In this document: positions 1-9,500 of the stretch, one piece after another
Layout: every line of letters begins with the position of its first letter
Position numbering within the stretch: the first letter of the stretch is position 1
From: an uncultured Bacteroidales bacterium
GTDB taxonomy: Bacteria; Bacteroidota; Bacteroidia; Bacteroidales; UBA932
NCBI GenBank assembly: GCA_902488725.1
Contig: CABTXO010000003.1
Coordinates: 1 to 19,346 of the forward strand
Direction: 5' to 3'
DNA length: 19,346 nucleotides
Made by a program: the position numbers and the translations under genes
The notes under the pieces: generated by a model
What the model saw: only the letters and a program-made list of their open reading frames with translations
The model's database searches: none
Told to the model about the DNA's origin: nothing

Positions 1-83
1 ATATATAAAAGCTAGCTGAGTGTCATGGCGGGGGCCTGCAATCCCAGCTACTCTGGGGGCTGGGGCAGGAGAAATACCTTGAA
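1..83 (+). mobile_element. Alu-like SINE fragment (host DNA, chimeric contig end)
   Basis: Bases 35-72 follow the Alu right-arm consensus closely, including AATCCCAGCTACTC at 40-53 and GGCAGGAGAA at 64-73. The flanks AAAAGCTAGCTGAG and CTTGAA match the same element with more divergence. The orientation is Alu sense. Alu is a primate element and has no place in a bacterial genome, so this is most likely host DNA joined to the bacterial contig during library preparation or assembly. The match is from memory of the consensus. 7SL RNA carries a related stretch, but the sequence agrees better with Alu. Confidence 0.85.
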
Positions 84-624
84 AAGGAAAGGGCCGGGTG
101 TCGGGGCCCGAGGTAAAGCCCCCGCCTCCCCCCCCGTGGGGGGTCCCCCCCGCCGATTTCAGCGCCGTCAACACTTCGGTCGTGTGCTCCGAGACCGCCC
201 TCTGCAGCCGGGCCAGGTCAAAGGCCCGCCAGGCTGCGGGCGGAATTTGTCGCTGAGGATCCGCAAACAGGTCGGAATAGTGGAAGTCGATCATGACCGC
301 CATGCCGGCGGCATCCGCACGCTTGGCGAGCGCGACCACGTCCTCCTTCCCGCTCCATCGGCCCCCGACCGGATTCACCCAGACGCGCAGGCGGATGGCG
401 TTCACTCCGCTTTCGTTCAGGACCTTGAATATGTTCGCTTCGCTTCCGTCGGCCATCCGAAACTTCACACCGCCGGCCTCCATCTCGGAGACCCAGCTGA
501 TGTCTGCGCCGCAGGCAAAAGCGCGGGGTCCGGGAACCGGAGGCTCCTCCTTCACTCTGCCCTTGTCCCCGCAGGCAGAGAGGGACAGCAACAGAGACAC
601 CGTCAAAAAAACCTTATTCAACAT
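84..624 (-). CDS. Truncated GH53 arabinogalactan endo-beta-1,4-galactanase, lipoprotein
   Basis: The reading frame starts at the ATG at 624 and stays open to the left edge. Residues 1-18 form a lipoprotein signal peptide ending in the lipobox LSAC, so the enzyme should sit on the cell envelope. The body is typical of glycoside hydrolase family 53, which cuts beta-1,4-galactan side chains of pectin: CGADISWVSEME (38-49), GVNAIRLRVWVNP (73-85) and MIDFHYSDLFADP (111-123). After KSAG (residue 159, near base 148) family likeness is lost in a run of glycines. The VGNE segment carrying the general acid Glu, and the nucleophile, are absent. Bases 84-147 look like degraded or miscalled sequence before the Alu junction. 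The gene lies 59 nt behind SusG and could be cotranscribed with it, although its substrate differs from starch. Confidence 0.85.
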
Positions 625-649
625 ATTCACAATCAACACTCTGGCGGAA

Positions 650-677
650 CAAGGGTGGCACTTTGGTACCACCCTTG
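650..677 (-). repeat. Intercistronic palindrome, copy 1
   Basis: Arms CAAGGGTGGCAC (650-661) and GTACCACCCTTG (666-677) surround a 4-nt loop. The one unequal position becomes a G-U pair in minus-strand RNA, the direction of the flanking genes, so a 12-bp stem can form. It lies 6 nt after the susG stop and 25 nt before the GH53 start. A second copy lies at 19172-19199. No T-run follows, so it is not a standard intrinsic terminator. Confidence 0.85.
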
Positions 678-683
678 TCAGCA

Positions 684-2735
684 TTATAGGGAGAAAACGG
701 CAGAGGAGTTGGCTCCCAGCAGCAGCTGGAAGGAAGACTCCTTCTTCTCGACGACCACCGTCCCGAGCCGGGCGACCGGCTTGGAGAGGTCGTCATCGAA
801 ATTCAACGTCAGCACGGTCGTGCCGAAGTTGTGGGCGACCAGCATCTTGGAACCGTCGGGACCGGTCATGTACCAGCATGCCAGCGAGGTGAACCGGTTG
901 TTCGCCGCATTGTAGACCGGATGCTCGGACAGGGTTCCTTCCGCCAGCGCACGGTAGGCGTTGCGTAGGGTCGTGAAACGGCGGTAGGAGGTCAGGAGGG
1001 ATTCCTTGTCGGCGGACTGTGCTTCGACGGAAATGGCGGTGGTCAGCATGCCGCCGTCCACCTTGCCGCTCAGCTTTCCGTCTGCGATTTTTCCCGTTTT
1101 GGTCCACTTGATCGGCGTACGGACATATTCATCCCCGTTGGCTTTCGTGCCCCAGTAGCCGAGTTCCTCGCCCTGGTAGATGTACGGCTCGCCCGGAGCA
1201 GTCATCAGGACGGCGGCGGCCTGCTTCATCCGGGGAAGGCTCCTGCCCAGGTCGGAGGCCGCGCGGTCTTCGTCGTGGTTCGTCAGCTTGGTGGCTTCGA
1301 TGGCATTCGCGCGATAGGGCTTGTAGAGGGCTTCATAACTGAGGAGATTCTTTGCGAAAGAACTGCCCTTGCCATTGTTGAGGGCATCTTTCAGCCGCCA
1401 CCAGAAGGAGAATTCGAAGAAGGCGGGCAGCCCTTTGTAGTAGGGCGCCACATCGCGGGCTTCGGAAAATTGCTCCCCGACCATGTAGATGTCGCTGCGG
1501 GAAACGGAAACTGGGTGACTGACTGACTGATAGGTCTGGTTGCAGCGGTCATACCATTTCTTCAGGAAGGTCGGATTTTCGTCCGAGGACGCATTGTGGT
1601 AGATGTGCTTGACGGCATCCAGGCGGAATCCGTCCACGCCCATCTTCAGCCACTTGTCCGCTGAGGAGGCAAGGGCCTTGAAGGCATGGGAGGTTTCGGA
1701 AGTGGAGGCTGCCCCGTAGTTCCAGTCCACGAACCAGTCCGTCCAGAAATGGGAATGGAACATCTCCGGCTTGCCGAAGGTGATGTCCTTGGCTTCGGAA
1801 CTGTTCAGGGGCTTGGCGGTCCCCAGGGTGATCAGCTGGTTGCCCGTCGAAGCGCCCCACTTGGTCCCGGCATCCCAGCTTGTCGCAGAGGTGCGGATCA
1901 GGAAGCCCCAGTCCGTGTCCAAGTCGACCGTGATGTCGAAATAGTTGGCATTGGCCGGGTCCTGGTAGAAGCGGAAGAGTTTGTCCGCTCCGAAATACAG
2001 GTATTTCTGAACGGCGGTGGAAGGGTTGGTCACCTGTGCGGAGCCCTTCCCGACCGTCACCGTGATGCGCGGAGCGTTGGGATTGGTCCAGTCCAGATGG
2101 AATTTGTACAGTCCCTTCGCGCCGAGTCCCGGACCGCCCGGCACCGTGAACCACTGTCCTGCGTCGTAACCCGTCTTCTCGATCATCGGGAATTTCCCGG
2201 CGGCGATGTCTGCGGCCGGATCCGTACTGAACAGGAAGCAGTCCCGGTAGGGGCTGGCGGTGTTCTTCGCCGCATCCTGGAACCAGGGATGCTCACGGCC
2301 GGCATGGTTGAGCACATAGTCCAGATAGATCCGGATTCCCTTCGCATGGGCGGCGGAAATGAGGGCCGAGAGGTCCGCATCCGTCCCGTACTGCGGATTC
2401 ACGGCCGTGTAGTCCGTGACATCGTAACCGTGATAGGACATGGCAGGGTGGATGGGAGAGAGCCAGAACCCGGTCACCCCGAGCGCATCCAGGTAATCCA
2501 GATGGTCCTGAATACCCTTGAAGTCGCCGATCCCGTCGCCGTTGCTGTCTGCGAAGGAATAGACCAGCAGCTGGTAGGTGATGTCGGCACGCTTGGTTCC
2601 GTCCCATTCGACTTCTGAAGGTACGGTGATGTTTGTGTTCTCCTCTCCCCCGTTGACAGGATTGTCCTTGCGGCAGGAATAGGTCAGGACCAGCATCGGG
2701 AGGACGACCAGCAGGATGTATCTGAGGCTTCGCAT
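684..2735 (-). CDS. susG: SusG-like outer-membrane alpha-amylase (GH13 with CBM58-like insertion)
   Basis: This is a 683-residue surface alpha-amylase that hydrolyses internal alpha-1,4 bonds of starch. A lipoprotein signal ends at C21 (LTYSC). The GH13 barrel starts with YQLLVYSFADSNGDGIGD (54-71). Conserved region I is DYVLNH (139-144). The nucleophile is Asp373 in GFRLDAVKH, the acid Glu421 in MVGEQF, and the third carboxylate Asp488 in LTNHDED, so all catalytic residues are present. Residues about 205-325 interrupt domain B and correspond in position to the CBM58 starch-binding insertion of Bacteroides SusG, which has similar length (about 690 residues). It is the last clear starch gene of the operon, 70 nt after the SusE/F-like gene. 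A 12-bp hairpin and a -7-like box in that spacer suggest it may also be expressed separately. Confidence 0.93.
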   Translation of the reverse strand: MRSLRYILLVVLPMLVLTYSCRKDNPVNGGEENTNITVPSEVEWDGTKRADITYQLLVYSFADSNGDGIGDFKGIQDHLDYLDALGVTGFWLSPIHPAMSYHGYDVTDYTAVNPQYGTDADLSALISAAHAKGIRIYLDYVLNHAGREHPWFQDAAKNTASPYRDCFLFSTDPAADIAAGKFPMIEKTGYDAGQWFTVPGGPGLGAKGLYKFHLDWTNPNAPRITVTVGKGSAQVTNPSTAVQKYLYFGADKLFRFYQDPANANYFDITVDLDTDWGFLIRTSATSWDAGTKWGASTGNQLITLGTAKPLNSSEAKDITFGKPEMFHSHFWTDWFVDWNYGAASTSETSHAFKALASSADKWLKMGVDGFRLDAVKHIYHNASSDENPTFLKKWYDRCNQTYQSVSHPVSVSRSDIYMVGEQFSEARDVAPYYKGLPAFFEFSFWWRLKDALNNGKGSSFAKNLLSYEALYKPYRANAIEATKLTNHDEDRAASDLGRSLPRMKQAAAVLMTAPGEPYIYQGEELGYWGTKANGDEYVRTPIKWTKTGKIADGKLSGKVDGGMLTTAISVEAQSADKESLLTSYRRFTTLRNAYRALAEGTLSEHPVYNAANNRFTSLACWYMTGPDGSKMLVAHNFGTTVLTLNFDDDLSKPVARLGTVVVEKKESSFQLLLGANSSAVFSL

Positions 2736-2756
2736 ACGTGTTCGGTTTACATTTGC

Positions 2757-2786
2757 GGACTGAAGGCCGGTCAGGGCCTTCAGTCC
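2757..2786 (-). repeat. Perfect 12-bp stem-loop upstream of susG
   Basis: Arms GGACTGAAGGCC (2757-2768) and GGCCTTCAGTCC (2775-2786) are exact reverse complements around a 6-nt loop. The structure lies between the SusE/F-like stop (2806) and the susG start (2735), 21 nt before the ATG. It lacks a following T-run, so an mRNA stability or 5'-leader element is more likely than an intrinsic terminator. Confidence 0.85.
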
Positions 2787-2793
2787 AAAGATA
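2786..2793 (-). promoter_or_regulatory. Possible internal -7 box for susG
   Basis: Minus-strand TATCTTTG matches the Bacteroidota -7 consensus TAnnTTTG exactly and lies 50 nt before the susG start. No convincing -33 element is visible. If it is used, transcription would start within or just before the adjacent stem-loop, placing the hairpin at the mRNA 5' end. Confidence 0.35.
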
Positions 2794-2805
2794 GAAAAGT
2801 TTTTG

Positions 2806-4917
2806 CTATTGGATGCTGCCGGTTCCCGCGTTCGGATCCAGGGTCACGACCTGTCCGGCCGTGCACTTGACGCGCTGCTGGTCACCGCCGTTGCCGCGGT
2901 AGGCGATCTTGCCGTCCAGGACGATGAACTCACGGGTCCACCATTCGGAAGTGGCGATCCTGGATGCTACGAACATCCGGAGTTCTCCGTCGGCGGCAAT
3001 GGTGGCCTTGAGGGCCTTGCCTTCCGTTTTGAACAGGGCGGATTCTTTCTCGGCATCCCAGCCGCCAAAGCAGTCGCCCATGCCATAGACGCGGGCAGGC
3101 TCGACATGGAGGATGCTGTTCTTCAGGTCGATGTGGACCAGGTAGAAACCATCTTCCGCGACGGTGCAGTTGTTGTTGACCACCGTGAAGCCGTCGTTGG
3201 TGGTGAGGCTGTTGAAGTCGCCGTTCCAGGCCTTCACTGCGCAGAACTTGAAGCCCTTGCCCGCCGTGAAGTAGCGGACGGTCCAGAACTGGCCGGGGGC
3301 ATTGGCACCCCAATCCGGATTGTGGAGGACGGGCGTCATTTCAACCACACCGGGATCATTCCAATTCCAAGCGGAGAATTCATCACCGATCATGTAGAGT
3401 TGTGCCGGGAACTCCCTGTGCTCTTCAATCAGGATGGTCTTCGCGGCATAGTCGAAGGTCACATCGTAGTTGCCGGCCACGCCGACGGCGATGTTCTTGT
3501 CCTTCGCCTCGAAAGCGGTTCCGAGGGTCGGCTTGAAGACACCGTACGGATTGCCGGGATCGATCGTGCTCTGCGCATTCTCTTCCGGTCCGCCGTAGGC
3601 TTCGTCCCACTTGTGGTCCGCACGGATCTTGAACTCGTCACTGGCCGTCAGTGCGACGTTGCGCACCACCCAGATGTCTTCGCCCGCATTGGTCAGGTCG
3701 GTGTCGGTGTCCCAATTGGTGCCGCCGATGGTGCCGATGAGGGACCAGGCGGCCGGTTTCGGGTCGGGTTGTGCAGGAACGCCGGGATCCGTACCGTAAT
3801 CCTTTGCGTTCAGCGAGAAAGTGATGTTGTCAGGATCATTCATGTTCAGATAGATCCGGAAATTCCCCGCCGGGACCTTGATATCCTTCGAACTGCCATC
3901 GATGACAACCTTACCGGATGTGACAGGGGCCGTGGCGTCCGCTGCAAGTCCGATGGCAGGCGTAGCCCAGTTGCCGTCGAAACGGAACTTCATTTGACCT
4001 TCGACAAGGGTGACATCCGCAAAGAATTTCTGGGTAAGCGGATGATAGTTCATGACCACATCATTGTCCCAGGAGCCGATCGCACTGCCGACGATGCCGA
4101 TCTGGTCGAATGATTTGACAACCGTCAAGAACGATTTGGAGGTATTGAAGGTAAACAGGTAGAAATTCCTGGCATAGATCTTCATGTCTGAAGAAGAGCC
4201 GGCACAGACAAGCTGAGCGGTTGCAGCCTCGGGTTCCGGCACAACGTCACCGAATCCCCAGTTGGATTTGTCGTCCCACCCGTTTTCGGTTCCTCTGATC
4301 TTGAATCCATCGGCAGCCTTTCCATCAAACCCGATCAAGCCGCTGTAAGTCTCGCCGTCAGCATTGAAGTCGAAAAGTTCGGAAAGGTTCTCTCTGCCAT
4401 CTTTCCAGCCGTTGAAGTTTCCGATGACATAGATCATCGGATATTCACGCTCCGCTTCGACGGGAGTCACCTTCACAGTCGATCCGTTGGAATATTTCAC
4501 AGGAAAACCGTTGCCAATCATAGAGCCGACCAAGAAGGTTACCGGGGTCGTCTGACCGGCGGTAAGTCCGAGTCCGCCGGCATCGGCAGGTGTGATGAAC
4601 CGCTGGTTGAGCGCTTCCAATGTCTGCGTAGAAGACAGGGCGTTGATGCCCGTGTACAGCGGGATGGTGTCGTTTCCGACCACCGCTACAATCGAGTAGT
4701 TGACTTGGGTCTTGACACCGTAGTCGGCGGCAGACCAGTTGAACGTAACCTTGTCACCCATGTTCTCCGGTGTCACGGTAATCTCATCAGGGAGATTCTT
4801 GAGCACAGGTGCTACAATCTCGCCGGAAGGCAGGATCCTAGTGATGTCTTCTTTCACGCAGGCGGAAAACAGACCTAATGCCGCGGCAACTGCAATGATA
4901 TATTTCGTGATTTTCAT
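2806..4917 (-). CDS. SusE/SusF-like starch-binding outer-membrane lipoprotein with five modules
   Basis: 703 residues from the ATG at 4917, chosen over an upstream ATG at 4947 because it begins directly with a lipoprotein signal (MKITKYIIAV...FSAC, Cys20). Residues 30-150 resemble the SusE N-terminal Ig-like domain. Then come five repeated carbohydrate-binding-like units, four opening with an aromatic or hydrophobic strand, a glycine turn and a W: 158-268 (YVIGNFNGW), 271-370 (IVGSAIGSW), 390-498 (LIGTIGGTNW), 505-606 (YMIGDEFSAW) and 608-703 (YGMGDCFGGW). A proline-rich linker lies at 380-390. Known SusE carries two such modules and SusF three, so this protein holds the total in one chain. 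It would tether starch at the surface beside SusD and SusG. It starts 19 nt after susD, in the same operon. Confidence 0.85.
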   Translation of the reverse strand: MKITKYIIAVAAALGLFSACVKEDITRILPSGEIVAPVLKNLPDEITVTPENMGDKVTFNWSAADYGVKTQVNYSIVAVVGNDTIPLYTGINALSSTQTLEALNQRFITPADAGGLGLTAGQTTPVTFLVGSMIGNGFPVKYSNGSTVKVTPVEAEREYPMIYVIGNFNGWKDGRENLSELFDFNADGETYSGLIGFDGKAADGFKIRGTENGWDDKSNWGFGDVVPEPEAATAQLVCAGSSSDMKIYARNFYLFTFNTSKSFLTVVKSFDQIGIVGSAIGSWDNDVVMNYHPLTQKFFADVTLVEGQMKFRFDGNWATPAIGLAADATAPVTSGKVVIDGSSKDIKVPAGNFRIYLNMNDPDNITFSLNAKDYGTDPGVPAQPDPKPAAWSLIGTIGGTNWDTDTDLTNAGEDIWVVRNVALTASDEFKIRADHKWDEAYGGPEENAQSTIDPGNPYGVFKPTLGTAFEAKDKNIAVGVAGNYDVTFDYAAKTILIEEHREFPAQLYMIGDEFSAWNWNDPGVVEMTPVLHNPDWGANAPGQFWTVRYFTAGKGFKFCAVKAWNGDFNSLTTNDGFTVVNNNCTVAEDGFYLVHIDLKNSILHVEPARVYGMGDCFGGWDAEKESALFKTEGKALKATIAADGELRMFVASRIATSEWWTREFIVLDGKIAYRGNGGDQQRVKCTAGQVVTLDPNAGTGSIQ

Positions 4918-4936
4918 ATTGTGAATCTCTAAAATG

Positions 4937-6577
4937 TTAGGCGCCATAACCCGGATTTTGTACGAGCTCGGTATTGGAGGCCAATTCGGAAGCCGGAATG
5001 GCGAAGATGTTCAAATGCGCATCAAATCCTTGTCCGGCATAGGGACCGCCCTTGAAAGGCCAGAGGAAACTACCGGAATTGAACAACCCCCAACGGATCA
5101 GGTCCGTACGGCGATGCCCTTCCCAGAAGAGTTCGCGTGCGCGTTCCGCCACCAGGAAGTCCTTGGTGACAGTCGCAGGAGCTTCGATTCCGGCGCGATC
5201 GGCCAATATTTTCAAATACGGCAGGGCATCCGCCACATGATTGGTGTTCAGACATGCTTCCGCATATATCAGATAGATTTCGCCCAGACGGATCATCGGA
5301 AAATCGATGTCGCTGAAACCTTTGGTACCCGACATTTCAGCATATTCCTCTGCGGTCTTGTCGTGGGGAATGTTGTTGAACTTGAGTACGGACCAACCGT
5401 TCAGGAACACATCCATGGCATCCTTCATGGACTCCGTTCTGCCGCTGATGCGGAACAACTGCCCACGCTTATCCTTGCAGTCATAGGTGCCGGTCGAATA
5501 GTCCGGGTTGGCTACATCAAAAAACATTTGCGCAAACTCATAGGTGGTCCGGATGCCGCCCCAGCCGTTATTGACGCCGTTGATGTGCAACGGGGCATCT
5601 ACGTCAGCATTGATTGCGGCAAAATTCATGTAGGTGGAGCCGCCCCAAGACTGCGTGTCCTCGGCATCATACGGAAGCGCCCAAAGGAATTCTCCCCGCG
5701 CCGATGCGTTCTCACCGTTGTCGCCGCGGAATAGATCGGAATACACGGGGGAGGCTGCATATCCCAAGCCGAAGATCCGCTCGCAGGTCTGCTTGGCTTC
5801 ATTCCACATCGCAGTACCGGAATACACTTCTGCATTCAAATACAGACGGGCCAGCAGACCGAGCACGGACCCTTTATCCGCACGCGGATAGTTGGACTTC
5901 GCAGCAGGCATTGCGCTGCCGTCCCCAGCCAGTTCCTCCAGTTCCGAGACGCAGAACTTGAACACGTCTGCCCGTGCGGCCTGTTTGGGATTGATGCCGC
6001 CTCCGAAAGGAGAATCTTCCGTGGTGAAAGGCACATCTCCAAAGGTGTCCATGGCCATCCAGTAGAGATAGGCGCGCAGGAAGCGAACCTCGGCGCGGAA
6101 GCCGTCTATTTTGGAGGAAAGTTCAGCGTTAACGCCTCTGGCAGAAAGCTTGTCGGCCGAGGTCTGCCGGAGATATTCATTGGCGAACGCAATCCCTTGC
6201 ATGGTGCGGACATAGATCGCATACGTGGCATCGTTGTCGGCATCAGACCAGGTGTTGGTGTTCACAGCGTACACCCATGGGTCGTTGGACCAGGCGCATT
6301 TCCCTTCGTCCGTGGACATTTCATTGACGGACCAGTATGCCCGTACGAGTTCGGAAGCACCTCCGTCCGAGAGTTGAAGATCCGTCAAATCGCAGGAAAC
6401 AAACTGGAAGTAGATTCTGGACAGTCCAGACACATATCCAGCTTCATCCGTGCCGTAGACGGTCTCCGAAACGGCATCATAGGGATTGAGCGGAACTGTG
6501 TTGAGATCTTTGACACAAGCCGTAGCAACAGAGACCCCGGCAAAAAGTATCGCAATTGTTCTGATAAGGTTTTTCAT
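4937..6577 (-). CDS. susD: SusD/RagB-family nutrient-binding outer-membrane lipoprotein
   Basis: 546 residues from the ATG at 6577. An upstream in-frame ATG at 6637 is rejected because the internal start begins a clean lipoprotein signal (MKNLIRTIAILFAGVSVATAC, Cys21) and has a strong ribosome-binding site. SusD landmarks are present: RAEVRFLRAYLYWMAMDTFGDVP in the TPR region, YPRADKGSVLGLLARLYL, DFPMIRLGEIYLIYAEACLN, and ERARELFWEGHRRTDLIRW near the C-terminus. SusD proteins form the lid over the SusC barrel and bind the oligosaccharide. The gene follows SusC by 11 nt, the usual pairing. The neighbouring amylase and SusE/F-like gene point to a starch or maltooligosaccharide ligand. Confidence 0.93.
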   Translation of the reverse strand: MKNLIRTIAILFAGVSVATACVKDLNTVPLNPYDAVSETVYGTDEAGYVSGLSRIYFQFVSCDLTDLQLSDGGASELVRAYWSVNEMSTDEGKCAWSNDPWVYAVNTNTWSDADNDATYAIYVRTMQGIAFANEYLRQTSADKLSARGVNAELSSKIDGFRAEVRFLRAYLYWMAMDTFGDVPFTTEDSPFGGGINPKQAARADVFKFCVSELEELAGDGSAMPAAKSNYPRADKGSVLGLLARLYLNAEVYSGTAMWNEAKQTCERIFGLGYAASPVYSDLFRGDNGENASARGEFLWALPYDAEDTQSWGGSTYMNFAAINADVDAPLHINGVNNGWGGIRTTYEFAQMFFDVANPDYSTGTYDCKDKRGQLFRISGRTESMKDAMDVFLNGWSVLKFNNIPHDKTAEEYAEMSGTKGFSDIDFPMIRLGEIYLIYAEACLNTNHVADALPYLKILADRAGIEAPATVTKDFLVAERARELFWEGHRRTDLIRWGLFNSGSFLWPFKGGPYAGQGFDAHLNIFAIPASELASNTELVQNPGYGA

Positions 6578-6584
6578 GATCGTT

Positions 6585-6590
6585 CCTCCT
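6585..6590 (-). promoter_or_regulatory. Strong Shine-Dalgarno of susD
   Basis: Minus-strand AGGAGG lies 7 nt before the susD ATG and overlaps the SusC TAG stop. Bacteroidota genes usually lack strong Shine-Dalgarno sites, so this one supports the chosen start and suggests coupled or boosted SusD translation. Confidence 0.7.
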
Positions 6591-9500
6591 AAAAGTTGAA
6601 GTTGACGCGGAAAGAATATGTCCGGGGACGCGGCCAAATCGAACCATCGATACCGTTCACTCCCGGAAGTTCGGGATCGATTCCACTATATTGCGTCAGC
6701 ACGAACAAATTCTGCGCAGTGAATCCGAGACGCAGGTTGGCGTTCTTCCAGTTGCCGATGCTGCGGAAGGTGTAGCCCAAGTTGACATCATCCAGTCGAA
6801 AGAAAGAGGCATTCTCAAGGAACACGTCTGAATAGTACTGTTCGGTGCTGTTGGCCAGTTCAAAGCCGAATTTCTTGACAGACTCCAGACAATTGGGCAG
6901 AGAACCCACGTTCAGGTCGACAAAAGTCGAGGAATTCGCCCCCTGGAGATCGTTGAATACGTAGTTTCCCACAGAGCCATGGCCGTTCAGCCCGAAATCC
7001 CAATTCTTGTAGGAGAGTTTCAGATGCAAGCCGAAGAAGAAATCAGGATTCGGACTCTTGCCTGTCATGTACCGGTCGGCCTGGGAAATGACCCCGTCTT
7101 CATTGAGATCGACGAACGCATTCTGGATCGGTGCTCCGTCCGCATCGTAGACTTGCTTGAAAAGGCAGAATGTGTAAGGAGCCCATCCCACCATCTGACG
7201 CGCAATGTTGTTGCCGGTTCCCCGGGAAATGCCGGAATTGGCCGCCTGAACATAATAGTTCGGGTCATCGGTGTTGTTCAGTTTCGTAAACTCCGTCTGC
7301 TGGAAAGTCCCGTTCATCCCGAGCGCAAGCGACATGTCCTGTGTCTCGACCAGGATGGTGTTGAGAGAAAATTCCACACCTTGATTGCGCATGGAACCGA
7401 TGTTGGTGAGGACTGTATTGCCAAAGTTTGCTCCCATCGGGGTAATGACGCTGTTCAGGAGATCATCCGTATCCCTGCGATAGAGATCAATTGTCCCCGT
7501 CAACCGGTCACCGAAAAGACCCCAGATAGACCGGTATTGTAGGTCGTGGTCGTTTCCCAACGAATGTCGGGATCATAAGCACCCGGAGACAAGTAGTACA
7601 CAAGTCCGGCCGACCCCATGTTGAAACGATGGTAAGGGTCCGTCGAAGTCGTGTAGCGCGCCAGATACGGATAACTGGCTCCGATTTCCTGCTGACCGGT
7701 TTTACCCCAGCTCAATCGGAGTTTCAAAGCGGAAAGGCCACTGACAGATTTCAGGAAGCCTTCTTCTTCGATGTTCCAAGCGAAAGCAGCGGAAGGGAAC
7801 AATCCCCACCGGGTCTTGGGAGAGAAGCGGGAAGAGGCATCGTCACGAAGCGTAAAAGTAAAGAGATACTTGCTCGCAATCGAATAGTTCAGACGGCCGT
7901 AGAAAGAAACAAGATAGGTCTCCCATTTGTTGAACGGATACCGTGAATCCGCGGTTTCTCCCGGGTTCAACTTGATGTCATCTGTGCCATTGAAATAGGA
8001 GATGGAGCGGTCCTGCCCGTAAAAATGCTGCCAGGAATATCCCGCCATGGCATCTACACGGTGAATTCCGAATTCCTTGTTGAAATTGGCGTACAGTTCC
8101 AGCACTTGGTTGCTGCGCAGGTTGGACCATTTCGAATATTGTCCGATTCTCGGGTTTTCCGTGTCTTGAAAAGCCTGGAAGGAACCGGGGTTAACACCTT
8201 TATTGCCATCAGAATAAGATATGTCCGTCCCAAGGTTCAGGTTGATGCGGAGGGCCTCGAACCCATGAATCTTGTAGTCGAACTGTGCGTTGCCGATGAA
8301 ACGCTTGGTATCTCCGTAATTTACTGCATCAAAGAGTTGGGAAAGCGGGCCGACACCTGCCAGATTGTTGGGAATGAATTCATCCCCACGACCGGTACCA
8401 TAGTTCCAGAACCCGTTGGTCGTCTTGCTGTCAACCGAACCGTCTGCATTTCTCCAGTACGGATCCACCGTCGGATTGTAGAATGCGGCATTTCCCACGG
8501 CCCCGCCGTCCGCCCAAACGGAATGGGTATAGACGCCTTTCGCGTTCAGATTGAGCGTCAAATGTTCATCCAGGAACTTGGGGTTGACACTCAAGTCAAT
8601 CGTTCCCCTGTCATAGCGGGAGGTCTTGAGGGTTCCCTGCTGACCGGTGTAGCCGAAGGAAGCACGATACGGCATTTTGTTCTTGACATTGCCGTACACA
8701 CTGATGTTGTGGTCGTGGGAAATGGCGGTGCGGAAGATCAACTTCTGCCAGTCCGTTTCTGCGTTTCCCATCAGGGCGCGCATGGCATCGCCCCGAGCTG
8801 TACCGACCGGGTAGATTTCGTCAACGTAAGCCCTGTATGCGGACGGCTGCATCGAAGGAATTCTTTTGGTGTTCTGCTGGACACTCACACTTCCATTGTA
8901 AGAGACCTGCGGGCGATTGCCGGTTCCCTTCTTGGTTGTAATGATGATGACGCCATTGGATGCACGCGACCCGTAGATCGCAGCAGAGGAGGCATCCTTC
9001 AGCACAGTGAAGCTCTCGATGTCGTTCGGATTGAGTGACTCCAGCGGATTGGACATGCCGGCTCCACCGTCTGAGGCGATCGGAACACCGTCGATGACGA
9101 CGAGCGGATCATTGGAAGCATTCAAGGAGGCGGAACCACGGAGGCGCAGCGTAGAACCGGAACCCGGACCGCCATCGCCGGGAATCACCTGAAGACCTGC
9201 GACTTTTCCTTTCAGCATGTCTTGCGTGGATACGACGGCACCCCGGTTCAATTCCTCAGCCTTGATCGCAGTAATGGAACCGGTCATGTCTTCCTTCTTC
9301 ACGGTGCCGTAGCCGATGACCACGACGTCGGCAAGCATCTGGGTGTCTTCCGCCAACGTGATGCTGGCCGGGACGGCGGATGCCCGGAAGGTTTGCGAAA
9401 CGTACCCGATGCAGCTGACTTCCACCATCGCGTCGGGGCTGGAAACGGTGAGGATGTAGTCTCCGTCAATTCCGGTGGAGGTACCGTTCGTGGTTCCCTG

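Noticed and set aside
1515..1532. Short GACT tandem repeat inside susG as a phase-variable tract
   Set aside because: Only about three units occur; the frame is intact and the encoded residues are ordinary, so slippage control is not supported.
2803..4113. Long plus-strand open frame (436 codons) opposite the SusE/F-like gene
   Set aside because: It is antisense to a well-supported lipoprotein gene, has no recognisable domain, and is explained by high GC at third positions. Similar shadows at 9876-11093 (+) and 17799-19187 (-) were dropped for the same reason.
7500..7560. Programmed ribosomal frameshift in susC
   Set aside because: No slippery heptamer lies at the switch point, and SusC proteins are not known to need frameshifting; a missing base explains it more simply.
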